Shown here: positions 33,092-42,495 of the stretch, one piece after another
Numbering within the stretch: the stretch's first letter is position 1
How the letters are laid out: every line of letters begins with the position of its first letter
DNA from: JBAIYU01 sp036763085
GTDB lineage: Bacteria > Bacillota > Negativicutes > DSM-1736 > Dendrosporobacteraceae
Direction of reading: 5' to 3'
Assembly: GCF_036763085.1 (NCBI RefSeq)
Contig: NZ_JBAIYU010000021.1
Span: forward strand, 1-64,000
DNA length: 64,000 nt
Translations under genes and position numbers: made by a program
Notes under the pieces: model-generated
What the model was told of the DNA's origin: nothing
What the model saw: the letters and a program-made list of their open reading frames with translations, nothing else
The model's database searches: none

Positions 33092-34330
33092 TCATGTTCG
33101 TTCACCCGTGCCACGAATAGTAATATTTACAGATACATCTGCTAGCGGAATGGTAGGCAATATATCATCCCAATCATCTTTAACTTTTTCCCATGTTTCA
33201 GGATACTTTTGTTTCAGCTGCTTTCCGGCATGAAGCACGTCGACCTTCATCGCATGAGTTGTTTTCCAGGTGTGCCTAACATTTGCCTCAACTTCTTTGG
33301 CGAACTCGACCTCAAGCTCCCTTACATAATCTAAATCTGATGCCTTATGCCTGCCCGGGCTTCGCTGCAGTTCGCCGATATTACCAATCATGTACGTTTC
33401 AAAAGTAAAATATATTTTATCCCCTTTAACGTGCGGAGTCAGCTTACTCTGATGTTGAAACAGTTCAAACGCAAAAACATTCCCGGGATGTTCAGGACAC
33501 TCAATCGTAATTATTGCTGACTTAATTGTGGCCCTAACAATTTTTATACCTTTAGTTGTATATTCGTCAACAATGCCAACCATTTTATCCTTCTTTATTG
33601 CGCTCCCGCCGCCAACCTTCAGAATATCGTCAGCAAGCTCCACTCGCGGCATTAAGAAATCCGATTTATTGGTAATGAACTGCATAAGATAACCCATATC
33701 AGTACGTGTTCCCATTAGGTGACCATTTTTGACATGATTGCGCATTAATGAATTAAGGTATAACCCGCTAGGCTCACCGCTTGGCGGTTTATATTCCAGT
33801 ATTTTTTTAACCTCTCCTGGTGTACTGAAAACTCTAATACGAGCTCTCATTTCTGTGTCTCTGGATAAAAAATCGATAATGGGCATTATCCCGTCTTCTT
33901 TAAGCAGCTTTTCATTAATTACAATGGTATGAATGTGCTCAAACCATAAGCTTCTTCCTACTTGCCCAGACATGTCACGTATCATTTCGAATAAACTATG
34001 ACCAGTATTAGATATAACATAGGCTTTGCCCGAAGTTTTTGCCCCGCCCCCCTCCTCATCACCCCCGCTGCTGCCACCTGGGGAAAGATTAAGCACTTGC
34101 AAATTCAACTGATACTTCTTTTTTCCATGAGGCTGAACAAATGTTTCGGTGATCTTTTTATTCTTAGGCTCATCAGACTGATCGGCATAATCAATACCTA
34201 CAGCCAAGACAAAATTGCGTTCTTGTAGTTCCCGGCGATCCCAACAGCCGCTTGTAATTAGACAGAGACAAATAGTAACTAGAATTAGTACCACTTTGGT
34301 TCTTATTTTTTTCAGCCTTTTGGCATGCAT
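33092..34330 (-). CDS. gerC: Spore germination receptor lipoprotein, GerC subunit
   Basis: C subunit of a GerA-type nutrient receptor in the spore inner membrane. The protein has about 412 residues and a lipoprotein signal with lipobox ITSGC, followed by the family start WDRRELQE and VLAVGIDYA. The C-terminal half carries the family blocks KYPETWEKVKDDWDDIL and the terminal beta strand. A low-complexity insert GGSSGGDEEGGGAKTSG lies at about 85-101. The ATG at 34328-34330 has GGAAGGTG upstream and lies 2 bp after gerB, so the three receptor genes form one operon. Confidence 0.93.
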   Translation of the reverse strand: MHAKRLKKIRTKVVLILVTICLCLITSGCWDRRELQERNFVLAVGIDYADQSDEPKNKKITETFVQPHGKKKYQLNLQVLNLSPGGSSGGDEEGGGAKTSGKAYVISNTGHSLFEMIRDMSGQVGRSLWFEHIHTIVINEKLLKEDGIMPIIDFLSRDTEMRARIRVFSTPGEVKKILEYKPPSGEPSGLYLNSLMRNHVKNGHLMGTRTDMGYLMQFITNKSDFLMPRVELADDILKVGGGSAIKKDKMVGIVDEYTTKGIKIVRATIKSAIITIECPEHPGNVFAFELFQHQSKLTPHVKGDKIYFTFETYMIGNIGELQRSPGRHKASDLDYVRELEVEFAKEVEANVRHTWKTTHAMKVDVLHAGKQLKQKYPETWEKVKDDWDDILPTIPLADVSVNITIRGTGERT

Positions 34331-34332
34331 AA

Positions 34333-35433
34333 TTACACCTTCCGCTTCTTCCGCCAAGCTAAAAATAAGCTAGCTGGGATAATTATGAAAGAAAATGCTA
34401 AACCAAGAGTTTGAATTGCTTTCCCCATTGCTTTAAAGGGAATAGTCAATTCGATGAGAATAGTACTGGCAAAAAGCATCCAGGGGGCGAGCAGTAAGAC
34501 CCATGGTCTATGATCCTCGTGCTTACTTAAACGCCTTAAAACGTTCGCTGCAATATACAAATAAATAACAAGTGTGGTAAAGATATTAGGAATCCATGCA
34601 CTTAGTAAGTATATTTCTAGCCGCTCTAAAAAGGTACCTGGTAATTCAACAAACCGAACAACTTCGATAGCAGGATATGATATAGTTTTTGCATTTTCTG
34701 CTGTCAGCACACCAACTGTAATCAAACTAAATGTACTAAACACAAACGCCATAATAGCAAAACCAGCAATAATGGGTTTGCTTAAACTTGTTCTGCCTCG
34801 ATTTACAAGCGGCAGGAGCATTAATACTATCTCATATCCAGCATAAGCCCCCCATGTATCAGGTACTGCTTTTAGAAATTTCATAATATCTTTAGGCAAT
34901 AATGGCATCAAATTTTCAGACTGAAAACTTAAAAATCCCGTAAAGAAAACCAGCATAAAAAGTGGTATCGTAATTAAGCTTACAAGCTGTATGACACGCA
35001 AATTGGTTCCAAGGTCTTGTAAAGCACAGTACACACAAACCATTACCATTGTTAACGCAATAACTTCGTGGGGAGTTCTGTCAAACATAAAACTTCCGAT
35101 TAGGCGGCTGAAATTTGCGGTTGCAAGTGTAAAATAACCTAGAAAAAGACTTACATATACTGCAATAATCAAACTGCCTATCAACTTGCCCCATAGTTTC
35201 GGCATATAGTCAAGTAAATCCTGATTAGGGAAATATTCTCCCAGACGAGCCATAACCAGAGTTATCCCACAATAAATTAACCCTCCTAATAAAAATGCCT
35301 GCCACGCGTTTTCGCCAGCATTTTCAATAGAGGTTCTCCCCCCAGCCATAACTTCAGTCCCTATTCCTATTGCCGCTATCATAATTCCAAGCTGCCACGG
35401 TGACATCTGAGACTTAACTTCTAAATTAGCCAC
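34333..35433 (-). CDS. gerB: Spore germination receptor permease, GerB subunit
   Basis: Membrane subunit of the germinant receptor, related to amino-acid permeases. The 366-residue protein has about ten hydrophobic helices. The N-terminal helix carries GIMIAAIGIGTEVMAGG. A GTG at 35431-35433 is chosen because GGGTG lies 6 bases upstream and the protein then begins like its family. This start overlaps the gerA stop by 8 bp. Confidence 0.92.
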   Translation of the reverse strand: MANLEVKSQMSPWQLGIMIAAIGIGTEVMAGGRTSIENAGENAWQAFLLGGLIYCGITLVMARLGEYFPNQDLLDYMPKLWGKLIGSLIIAVYVSLFLGYFTLATANFSRLIGSFMFDRTPHEVIALTMVMVCVYCALQDLGTNLRVIQLVSLITIPLFMLVFFTGFLSFQSENLMPLLPKDIMKFLKAVPDTWGAYAGYEIVLMLLPLVNRGRTSLSKPIIAGFAIMAFVFSTFSLITVGVLTAENAKTISYPAIEVVRFVELPGTFLERLEIYLLSAWIPNIFTTLVIYLYIAANVLRRLSKHEDHRPWVLLLAPWMLFASTILIELTIPFKAMGKAIQTLGLAFSFIIIPASLFLAWRKKRKV

Positions 35434-37084
35434 TATTATCACCCGTTCTGCCCCGCTCCTGAGCACCTATTTCCTTGGGCCTTGTTCTTAAAAATTTCGC
35501 TGGAAAACGCACAAGGCCATCTTTCCAATCCTCAAGCAGGGTTATGTCTGTAATCCCGCCCAGCCAGGATTCACCAAAACTGCGCAGTGAACATAAATGC
35601 ACCGTAATTGCTAATGCCCCGATAATTACACCATACAACCCTAACACAGTCGCCATAATGAACATCGGTACCCTTAATCCGCGTAAAGCAATACCAAAAT
35701 TATAGTTGCTGATGCTGTATGACGCTATGGCGGTAACTGCTGTTACAACCACTAGCAATGGATTTACAAGTCCCGCTTGTACTACTGTGGTACCAATTAC
35801 AAAACCGCCGACTACGCTGGCAGCTCCAGCTAACTTATTAGGGAGTCTTACTATAGCCTCTTGAAATAGCTCAAGCAGTGCCTCCATTATCAAAGCTTCT
35901 AAGAATGAAGGAAAGGGAGTCTTTGCCCTAAGTTCGGCAATAGAAATTGCCAGGGCGGTTGGCAATATGCCGGGATGATAAGATACGATAGCTATATATA
36001 CAGCTGGGAGATAGATGGCAATAAAAGCTGCAAGGTGCCGAGTAAGCCGCAGTAAACTACCTATTACTGGCTGAACTGTAAAATCATCAGTCGACTGCAT
36101 AAGAGTGCTGTATGTACAAGGCACTATTAACGTAAAGGCACTGTTGTCAACAACAATAGCTACCCTTCCCTCATAAATTGCGGCAACAACTCTTTCCGGC
36201 TTTTCAGTAGAAATAGTCTGAGGAAATGGCGTCCAGGGGTGTTCTGAAATGCCTTCTGCGATAGTATCAGATAATAATACTTGATCAATATTTATCGTTT
36301 CGATTCTTCGCCGTACCTCTTCGACTAATCCCGGCTTTACGATGTTAGCTACATAAACCAAGGCAATAGCAGTTTTAGTACGAGCTCCCACTTTCATTAT
36401 TTTTATCTTTAAATTTGTATCCTTAGACCGCCTTCTAATAAGAGCAACATTATCGCTTAATACTTCATTAAATGCGTCAAAGGGGGACTTTATCGTTCCT
36501 TCGCCTTTTGCTTCAGTTATACTTCGCTTTTCATGCTTCACAGCGCCTATAGTAAATGCTTCGGCGATACCATCAATCATTACTAAGGCATTTCCTGTTA
36601 AGACTGCCTCTAAAGCTTCTTCTGCCTTCGTTATTATAGTTAGGGATGCAGAAGTAATAAGCGTATCTATAAGCCCTATAGTATCAATATTAATGTTCTT
36701 TTTCTGACCTTTGGTCGGCTCCATAAGTGTCTCTAGTACATTTTTCTCGATAAGGGTTACATCTGTCATACCGTCTAAAAAAACTACCAGCGCCCTATTG
36801 CCCCTGGCATCGAATGTTCTGAATTTAACATCATCACAATCCCTAAATACCACCCTGAGCAAGTGTTCATTATCATTTATATTTGGAGTAAAGATAAACG
36901 GCTGATCACTAGGGGCAGCTACCTGCCGCATGTCGGCCACTACTTTTGAGAGCTCTTCTCCTAATTCAGCTCCTTCACTAGTCAGCTTTCTCAATCTAGC
37001 AAGTTTATCTTCAGCTTTAGCCAAAGAAGCGTAAGAAGTCTTTGTTGACAGCTTATTAATATTAAGCTTTTTGTTTTGCTCCAT
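35426..37084 (-). CDS. gerA: Spore germination receptor GerA subunit, divergent signature
   Basis: A subunit of the germinant receptor. The 552-residue protein has a large soluble N-terminal domain (to about 300) and a C-terminal membrane region with four to five helices (about 330-500). Family features include LIDGIAEAFTIG, DNVALIRRRSKD, the PxxxFPQTxSTERP-like block (PFPQTISTEKPERV) and PFPSFLEALIMEALLELFQEA. The usual RGPRE-type motif before the NVALIRRR block is replaced by KSPFDAF. The ATG at 37082-37084 follows GGGG at 7 bases. It heads the operon gerA-gerB-gerC. Confidence 0.93.
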   Translation of the reverse strand: MEQNKKLNINKLSTKTSYASLAKAEDKLARLRKLTSEGAELGEELSKVVADMRQVAAPSDQPFIFTPNINDNEHLLRVVFRDCDDVKFRTFDARGNRALVVFLDGMTDVTLIEKNVLETLMEPTKGQKKNINIDTIGLIDTLITSASLTIITKAEEALEAVLTGNALVMIDGIAEAFTIGAVKHEKRSITEAKGEGTIKSPFDAFNEVLSDNVALIRRRSKDTNLKIKIMKVGARTKTAIALVYVANIVKPGLVEEVRRRIETINIDQVLLSDTIAEGISEHPWTPFPQTISTEKPERVVAAIYEGRVAIVVDNSAFTLIVPCTYSTLMQSTDDFTVQPVIGSLLRLTRHLAAFIAIYLPAVYIAIVSYHPGILPTALAISIAELRAKTPFPSFLEALIMEALLELFQEAIVRLPNKLAGAASVVGGFVIGTTVVQAGLVNPLLVVVTAVTAIASYSISNYNFGIALRGLRVPMFIMATVLGLYGVIIGALAITVHLCSLRSFGESWLGGITDITLLEDWKDGLVRFPAKFLRTRPKEIGAQERGRTGDNSG

Positions 37085-37154
37085 CTTCACACCCCTTCAG
37101 CATATGGCTTATTGTGCTATTTTTTGCAAATAATACTGTTTCTATTCTCATTAG

Positions 37155-37224
37155 CAAGACGCAATTTAAAAGACGCAAAAGAGATGCTTACACGTCTGGC
37201 GTGATTGCACCTTCTTGCGTCTTG
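37155..37224. repeat. CGCAAAG-type foldback element
   Basis: CAAGACGCAA (37155-37164) and TTGCGTCTTG (37215-37224) are perfect inverted 10-bp ends. Between them lies AAAGACGCAAAAGAG and ACGTCTGGCGTG. It resembles the elements at 7998 and 42496 and lies between spoIID-like and gerA genes. Confidence 0.6.
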
Positions 37225-37240
37225 TTAAAAGCTTGCTTCG

Positions 37241-38206
37241 TTAATTCCAGCGCTTTTCGATAGTTACTCCTTTGAAATAGTGTCCTACTATTTCTTCAGG
37301 TTTCTTGCCCATTGCAGCTAGTTTATTTGCCCCCCATTGCGACATACCTACACCATGACCGTACCCTTTACCAGCAAAGATTACTTTGTCACCCTCGACG
37401 GTAACGCTATCCAAGAGCATCGACTTTAATTCAGTACTGCCTAAACCGATACGCATTTCCGGGCCTGATACCTGGATATTTTTGTTTATTACCAGCATTG
37501 TAGCGCGTCCCGAAGGACCTTTCTGGCCAATTTCGATAGAATCGATACTGTTAACCTGCTTGCCTTGCTTGGCTAGTACATCCATCACTTGTTTTTTGGA
37601 AAAACTTGCTTTCCAACTTTTCACATCATCTGGTGCAAGATCATCAGGTGACTGAACTGATTGAATATATGGCGGCTCTTCCTTCTTATAGTCTAGTCCT
37701 TCCTTGGCAGTTGCTGTTTTTCCACCTGCTGAAGCATGGAACCATGTTTGCGCAGGTTTGCCGTTATAAGTAATAACCATGCCACGGGTCATTTGGACAG
37801 CCTTTTTTACATTATCATTTATTTCTTTAGCATTGTATGCCTGAAATTCTTTGATATCAGTAGAAGCTTGTGTGCCACGCTCTGGGACACCGCCTTTTTC
37901 CTCCATCGCCTGAATCGTGAAGGTTCTGGCAATAATAGCTTGGGCTGCCAGAGCCTCGACGGGCCACTCTGACTTCATTTCACCAGCGACTACACCGGCA
38001 ATATACTCTTCCATCTTCATAGTCTTCTTCTCGCCAGTTTCGTGCATATAGACTGTGATATTAGGTTCAGCGCCTTGACCTGCCTGCTTTTGCGGAGGTG
38101 CAGACTGATCTGGCTTTTTCTGTTGATTTGAACAAGCTGTAAGGACAAGCATTAATGTTAAAAGCACAGAGAGCATTATTAATATTTTTCTACTTTTAAT
38201 CTTCAT
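37241..38206 (-). CDS. spoIID: SpoIID/LytB-domain lipoprotein
   Basis: A SpoIID-type peptidoglycan lytic enzyme, which in sporulation acts with SpoIIP/SpoIIM in engulfment. The 321-residue protein has a lipoprotein signal (LVLTACSN). The SpoIID domain contains YIAGVVAGEM (about residue 67), the catalytic-region Glu-rich block EWPVEALAAQAIIARTF and GKGYGHGVGMSQWGAN near the C-terminus. A lipobox instead of a plain membrane anchor is a variation, so it may be a paralogue rather than the sporulation gene itself. The ATG has AAGGAGG upstream. Confidence 0.85.
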   Translation of the reverse strand: MKIKSRKILIMLSVLLTLMLVLTACSNQQKKPDQSAPPQKQAGQGAEPNITVYMHETGEKKTMKMEEYIAGVVAGEMKSEWPVEALAAQAIIARTFTIQAMEEKGGVPERGTQASTDIKEFQAYNAKEINDNVKKAVQMTRGMVITYNGKPAQTWFHASAGGKTATAKEGLDYKKEEPPYIQSVQSPDDLAPDDVKSWKASFSKKQVMDVLAKQGKQVNSIDSIEIGQKGPSGRATMLVINKNIQVSGPEMRIGLGSTELKSMLLDSVTVEGDKVIFAGKGYGHGVGMSQWGANKLAAMGKKPEEIVGHYFKGVTIEKRWN

Positions 38207-38263
38207 ATTGTTACCTCCTTACTTATTTATTCCTAGTATGGCAAACAAAAACTAAATAAATAC

Positions 38264-38293
38264 AAAAGAGACTGCCGATTAGCAATCTCTTGA
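38264..38293 (-). terminator. Terminator after the chemoreceptor gene
   Basis: On the minus strand GAGATTGC-TAATC-GGCAGTCTC is followed by TTTTGTATTTATTTAG. It lies just past the stop of the chemoreceptor gene. Confidence 0.75.
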
Positions 38294-38299
38294 TGATCG

Positions 38300-40438
38300 T
38301 TATACTTTAAATTGTTCTACAAGTCCCTCTAATTGACAAGCCATGTCCTTTAGCTTATCAATTGAATTTGCAATATCATGAGCTGTCGCAGCCTGTTCTT
38401 GACTAATTGCGGCAATCTCTTGAGCACTATTAGTATTTTCTTGAGCATAATAGCTTATATCGGCAACTGCCTCCATTGTCTTCTGACATAAAGCTGCCTG
38501 CTGCTCTGTCTGACCGCTAATAAGCGCTGCTTGCTGTTGTACATCTTGAACTGCTATTACAATCTGACCAAAAGAATCCCCGCTGGTTTGCGCAATTTCT
38601 ACGCCTTGCTCGACATGGCTGTAACTTTGCTGCATAGCCTTTACAACTCCTTGAGTTTCGAGCATTACTTTGCTAGTAATTTCATTTATATGTTTAGTAG
38701 CGCTTGCCGACTGTTCAGCTAGCTTACGTACTTCTTCAGCTACTACAGCAAAGCCTCGTCCGGCTTCTCCCGCCCTTGCCGCTTCAATCGCCGCATTTAG
38801 AGCTAATAAATTAGTTTGGCTTGCTATGCTACCGATAATATCTGAAATTTTTCTTATCTCTTGTGTGCTTTGGGCCAATGTTTCAACAGTACCCCCAGCT
38901 TTTTGAACAAGCTCTTTTATGTTCAACATTTTATCCACAGTCTCACTAATAACGCCCCGACCTCGTACTGCAAGTGCGGCACATTGGTCGGTAGCCGAAG
39001 CAGTATTTGATATATTATTAGCAATTTCAATACTAGTATCAACAAGCTGCTGCAAAGATTTCTTGGCCTCGATTGTCGCTGTTCCCTGCTCAACAAGTTT
39101 TGCAGCTATATTTCCGATTGCAGCTGCACTCTGTTCACTACCGCTTTGCGATTGTTTGCAAGATGATGCAACACTACTGCTAGATTCAAATACCAGTGCC
39201 GATGATTGCTTCACCGATATCACTATCTCCTGCAAAGTCTCTGTCATCCTATTAAAGGCAATTGCAACTTGACCAAATTCATCTTTGCTCTTACAATGCA
39301 TGCGCTGCGTTAAATCACCCTGGGCTACTTTTTCTACACTAGTTACCATTTGTTGTAACGGTAGTAGGGTTTTTCTCGTAAGATATAGTCCAACTACTAC
39401 AAAGCTTACTATGATCACCATAGCTACTTCAATACCCCGATTGATCATGTCATTCGCTGTCTGCAAAGCAACAGCTTTAGGATATGTGGTCACTGCGATC
39501 CAGTCGGTATTAGCGATTGGCCGGTATGATACAAAGTATTCTTGTTCACGTAATAAACCAATTGTGTTGCCTGTCTCCTTTTGGACCGCTTCTCTAAAAA
39601 ATTCATCGGTTAGTTGTTTTTGCTCCTCAACCAGCGAAGAATTACCCTGATAGTAAACTGGTATTAAATTTTTATTAATAATAGTTACCCCATACCCTGG
39701 GTTTTGCGACAACACTTGTTCTGCCATGATATTAATATTATGTATAGATATATTTGCGCCAAGCAACCCTTGAACTTTATTACCTGAATTATAAACAGGC
39801 ACGGCAGCAATCACTGTGAGTTGCCCATTTACTCTACTTTTAACAGGGTCTGAAATACTTGCAATGCCCTGCATGCCTTGTTTAAAATATGCCCGGTCCG
39901 CAATGCTTACAGGTGGAGCGTTATCTGTACGCCAAATTTGCTGGCCATCACCTCTAGCAACAAATATGGCCTCATTGCCACCATAGAATGGCTGTACTGT
40001 TGTTAGGTAGCGACTTACATTATCGCTATTCATTTCTCTAATCTCTTGACTGCCACTGATCATTAAAATAAAATTTTTCTTGCTAAGTACATAACTACCA
40101 ATATCACTTGAAATACGGTCAGCAACTTTGTTATTCTTCTCAATAGCTGCCTGCGTAAGACTTTCCGCTGTCTCGTTTATAAAATACCATCCCACTACTG
40201 CAACGGGTATTATACAAGTTAGCATAATGAACATAGTAGCTTTTGTACTTATCGAAGAAAGGGATTTAAGAATAGACTGTTTATTGATATTTCGTAATTG
40301 CTTTACTTGCTGTTTGAAATCATTTGCCGTAATCTTAGGCGTACGAAATTGAGTAAAATTAGTTCTTAATCTAAAAAATTTCTTTGTATTTACATTTGTA
40401 AAGTTGTCTTTAATCAAAGCAGCTATTTTTTTAAACAC
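38300..40438 (-). CDS. Methyl-accepting chemotaxis protein with dCache-type sensor
   Basis: A chemoreceptor of about 712 residues. A short cytoplasmic N-terminus leads to a membrane helix at about 65-85. An extracytoplasmic double-Cache domain (about 90-330, MQGIASISDPVKS and ITIINKNLIPVYY-like blocks) and a second helix at about 340-358 follow. HAMP and the signalling domain come last. The hairpin tip is SQTNLLALNAAIEAARAGEA. The C-terminus lacks a CheR-tether pentapeptide. The GTG at 40436-40438 has GGAGG 8 bases upstream. The ligand is unknown, and the position next to pst genes suggests phosphate or a related ligand only by context. Confidence 0.92.
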   Translation of the reverse strand: MFKKIAALIKDNFTNVNTKKFFRLRTNFTQFRTPKITANDFKQQVKQLRNINKQSILKSLSSISTKATMFIMLTCIIPVAVVGWYFINETAESLTQAAIEKNNKVADRISSDIGSYVLSKKNFILMISGSQEIREMNSDNVSRYLTTVQPFYGGNEAIFVARGDGQQIWRTDNAPPVSIADRAYFKQGMQGIASISDPVKSRVNGQLTVIAAVPVYNSGNKVQGLLGANISIHNINIMAEQVLSQNPGYGVTIINKNLIPVYYQGNSSLVEEQKQLTDEFFREAVQKETGNTIGLLREQEYFVSYRPIANTDWIAVTTYPKAVALQTANDMINRGIEVAMVIIVSFVVVGLYLTRKTLLPLQQMVTSVEKVAQGDLTQRMHCKSKDEFGQVAIAFNRMTETLQEIVISVKQSSALVFESSSSVASSCKQSQSGSEQSAAAIGNIAAKLVEQGTATIEAKKSLQQLVDTSIEIANNISNTASATDQCAALAVRGRGVISETVDKMLNIKELVQKAGGTVETLAQSTQEIRKISDIIGSIASQTNLLALNAAIEAARAGEAGRGFAVVAEEVRKLAEQSASATKHINEITSKVMLETQGVVKAMQQSYSHVEQGVEIAQTSGDSFGQIVIAVQDVQQQAALISGQTEQQAALCQKTMEAVADISYYAQENTNSAQEIAAISQEQAATAHDIANSIDKLKDMACQLEGLVEQFKV

Positions 40439-40517
40439 AAGCCGTACCTCCAATACTATGTCTACTAAAATCATCATATATTAATTTTTTCTACAATAAT
40501 ATGGCAATACAGCACAA

Positions 40518-40545
40518 TTAACATTGGCTTAACATAATCTTAATA
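40518..40545 (+). promoter_or_regulatory. PhoP-box-like triplet in opposite orientation, upstream of the chemoreceptor gene
   Basis: The plus strand reads TTAACA (40518-40523), TTAACA (40529-40534) and TTAATA (40540-40545) with 11-bp spacing. Other boxes in the window run on the minus strand. No gene is oriented to use it on the plus strand, so it may affect the chemoreceptor promoter. Confidence 0.5.
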
Positions 40546-40571
40546 AATACTAGAAAAAGTATAAATAACGG

Positions 40572-40602
40572 TATAAAAATAGCCCCCTCAGGGGCTATAA
40601 AT
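40572..40602 (-). terminator. Terminator after pstA
   Basis: On the minus strand TATAGCCCC-TGA-GGGGGCTAT is followed by TTTTATACC, just after the pstA stop. It is nearly symmetrical and could act in both directions. Confidence 0.85.
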
Positions 40603-40604
40603 TT

Positions 40605-41465
40605 TTAATGCCTAGAAGCTCCAAGTTTTTTTTGCAGTATCTTTCCAGGTATTGTAAACATAAGATTAAACACTAGGATTGTTAATATTAATAAAGCGCC
40701 TATGCCATCAGCTATGCTTACTCTATCAGGAACTAAACCTACTGCCATAACATACCACATGTGAACAGCTAAAGTTTCTCCAGCTGCAGTAACATCAAAA
40801 TCAGGGAATATTCTTGAAGCAGTAGTGCCTGCAGTAAATATCAATATAGCAGTCTCACCCAGTGCTCTGCCTGAAGTAAGCGTAATACCGGTAATTATAC
40901 CTGGCAGTGCGTTTGGCAGAACTACCCGCCATATTGTTTGCCATTTGGTCGCTCCAAGGGCAAGGCTAGCTTCCCGATAGTGCATTGGTACAGTACGAAT
41001 TGATTCCTCAGTAACCCGAACAAGTACCGGTAAATTTAATAGCATTAGTGTCAGAGCCCCACCGATGATACTAAAACCAAAACCCAGCATATTAACAAAA
41101 ATAATCATCCCAAACAAGCCAAGAACGATGGATGGTACAGTCGCTAAACTTTCCGTACTTAGCCTAATCATATCTGTCAGACGGTTGTTACCCGCGTATT
41201 CAGCCAGATATATTCCTGCACCAATAGCAACCGGGATGGAAAAAGCCAATGATAAAACCAGAATATAAAATGAATTGAACAACTGGGGACCAACCCCGCC
41301 GCCAGCTCTGATATCACTCGGCATACCAAAAAGAAAATCAAAAGATAATACAGGAAGGCCTTTATATAAAATGAATAACAAAAATGCAGCCAATATGCCA
41401 ATAATCACAATACCAGCCAGCCACATAACTGCCGTGGCTAGTTTATTTATTATTTTTGCCGACAT
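40605..41465 (-). CDS. pstA: Phosphate ABC transporter permease PstA
   Basis: Membrane subunit of the high-affinity phosphate importer. The 286-residue protein has six hydrophobic helices and the permease EAA loop EASLALGATKWQTIWRVVLP (about 175-195) that contacts PstB. It starts directly after the pstC stop, so translation is coupled. pstB lies about 14 kb away in this island, which splits the usual operon. Confidence 0.96.
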   Translation of the reverse strand: MSAKIINKLATAVMWLAGIVIIGILAAFLLFILYKGLPVLSFDFLFGMPSDIRAGGGVGPQLFNSFYILVLSLAFSIPVAIGAGIYLAEYAGNNRLTDMIRLSTESLATVPSIVLGLFGMIIFVNMLGFGFSIIGGALTLMLLNLPVLVRVTEESIRTVPMHYREASLALGATKWQTIWRVVLPNALPGIITGITLTSGRALGETAILIFTAGTTASRIFPDFDVTAAGETLAVHMWYVMAVGLVPDRVSIADGIGALLILTILVFNLMFTIPGKILQKKLGASRH

Positions 41466-42353
41466 TTATGCCACTCTCCTTTGAGCAATCCGTCGAATAA
41501 TTAGAATCATCGCCAATGAAATTACAAGAAGTACTAACGCCATTAAAAATATAGCATTGCCCCAAACTGAGCCAAACGGAGTATTTCCCATTTCGACAAC
41601 AATTTCACTTGGCAGAGTAGACGTAGGTATAAATAATGATTGTGCTAGTTGTGGTGTATTGCCAATAACCATTTGAACTGCCATGGTTTCCCCAATCGCT
41701 CTTGCCATTGCCAAAATAATTGAAGTCAAAATCCCAGGAAGGGCGGCTGGTATAAGCACTAACCAAATAGTTTGCCAGCGTGTTGCTCCTAATGCAAGCG
41801 AGGCTTCTTCTAATGGACGTGGAACAGCCCGCAGAGCATCCTCGGAAATACTAATAATTGTTGGCAGTATCATAACAGCTAGAATGATTGCTGCCGCGAA
41901 AAGGCCAAATCCAGTACTGACATTGAATGTTTCTCTAACAAATGGTACGAGAATAGTCAAACCAACATAGCCGTAAACGACTGAAGGAATGGCTACATAA
42001 AGATCTGTGGCTGGACGCATAAACTCACGAAGCCATGATGGAGCAATTTTCGCCATAAAGACCGCACCGGCTAAACCAAGGGGTGCCCCAAAGAAAATGG
42101 CTAGCATTGTTACAGAAATCGATCCTAGAATAAAGGTTAACGCTCCATATTGTCCTTCAGTAGGGTCCCATTTTGACGTAAGAAAGAATTCTATTGGGCT
42201 TACTTCAGTAAAAGTTAATAATCCCTGCTGTCCAACGAATACAATTATCGACAGAATTATCACCGTCATCAAAAATGCACATGCGATAAATAAATATCGT
42301 ACATAGCGATCATACATAAGCTTTATTTTATGTTCACGATTAGCGGTATCCAT
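41466..42353 (-). CDS. pstC: Phosphate ABC transporter permease PstC
   Basis: Second permease of the phosphate importer. The protein has 295 residues with six helices and the EAA loop EASLALGATRWQTIWLVLIP. The ATG at 42351-42353 is favoured, with AAAGGAG 9 bases upstream; an earlier start would include the site. A Pho-type promoter at 42421-42475 precedes it, so pstC-pstA can be transcribed apart from pstS. Confidence 0.95.
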   Translation of the reverse strand: MDTANREHKIKLMYDRYVRYLFIACAFLMTVIILSIIVFVGQQGLLTFTEVSPIEFFLTSKWDPTEGQYGALTFILGSISVTMLAIFFGAPLGLAGAVFMAKIAPSWLREFMRPATDLYVAIPSVVYGYVGLTILVPFVRETFNVSTGFGLFAAAIILAVMILPTIISISEDALRAVPRPLEEASLALGATRWQTIWLVLIPAALPGILTSIILAMARAIGETMAVQMVIGNTPQLAQSLFIPTSTLPSEIVVEMGNTPFGSVWGNAIFLMALVLLVISLAMILIIRRIAQRRVA

Positions 42354-42420
42354 AACGTTATGCTCCTTTGCTGCTAATTGCATAAAAGTCTACCCCACAT
42401 TCTTATCAGTTCTCCTTTGC

Positions 42421-42475
42421 ATTATAAACAAAAGTATGTACCATCATTGTTAGGGGAATGTTAATTTTTTGTTAA
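42421..42475 (-). promoter_or_regulatory. Pho-type promoter of pstC-pstA
   Basis: The minus strand reads TTAACA (42470-42475), TTAACA (42459-42464), CTAACA (42448-42453), each 11 bp apart, then 21 bp, then TATAAT (42421-42426). The repeat unit and spacing match the Bacillus PhoP box. Confidence 0.85.
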
Positions 42476-42495
42476 ATTTAGGCGAGTAACATACC

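Noticed and set aside
39285..39650. Plus-strand frame opposite the chemoreceptor gene
   Set aside because: It lies antisense to strongly conserved chemoreceptor coding sequence and has no ribosome site.
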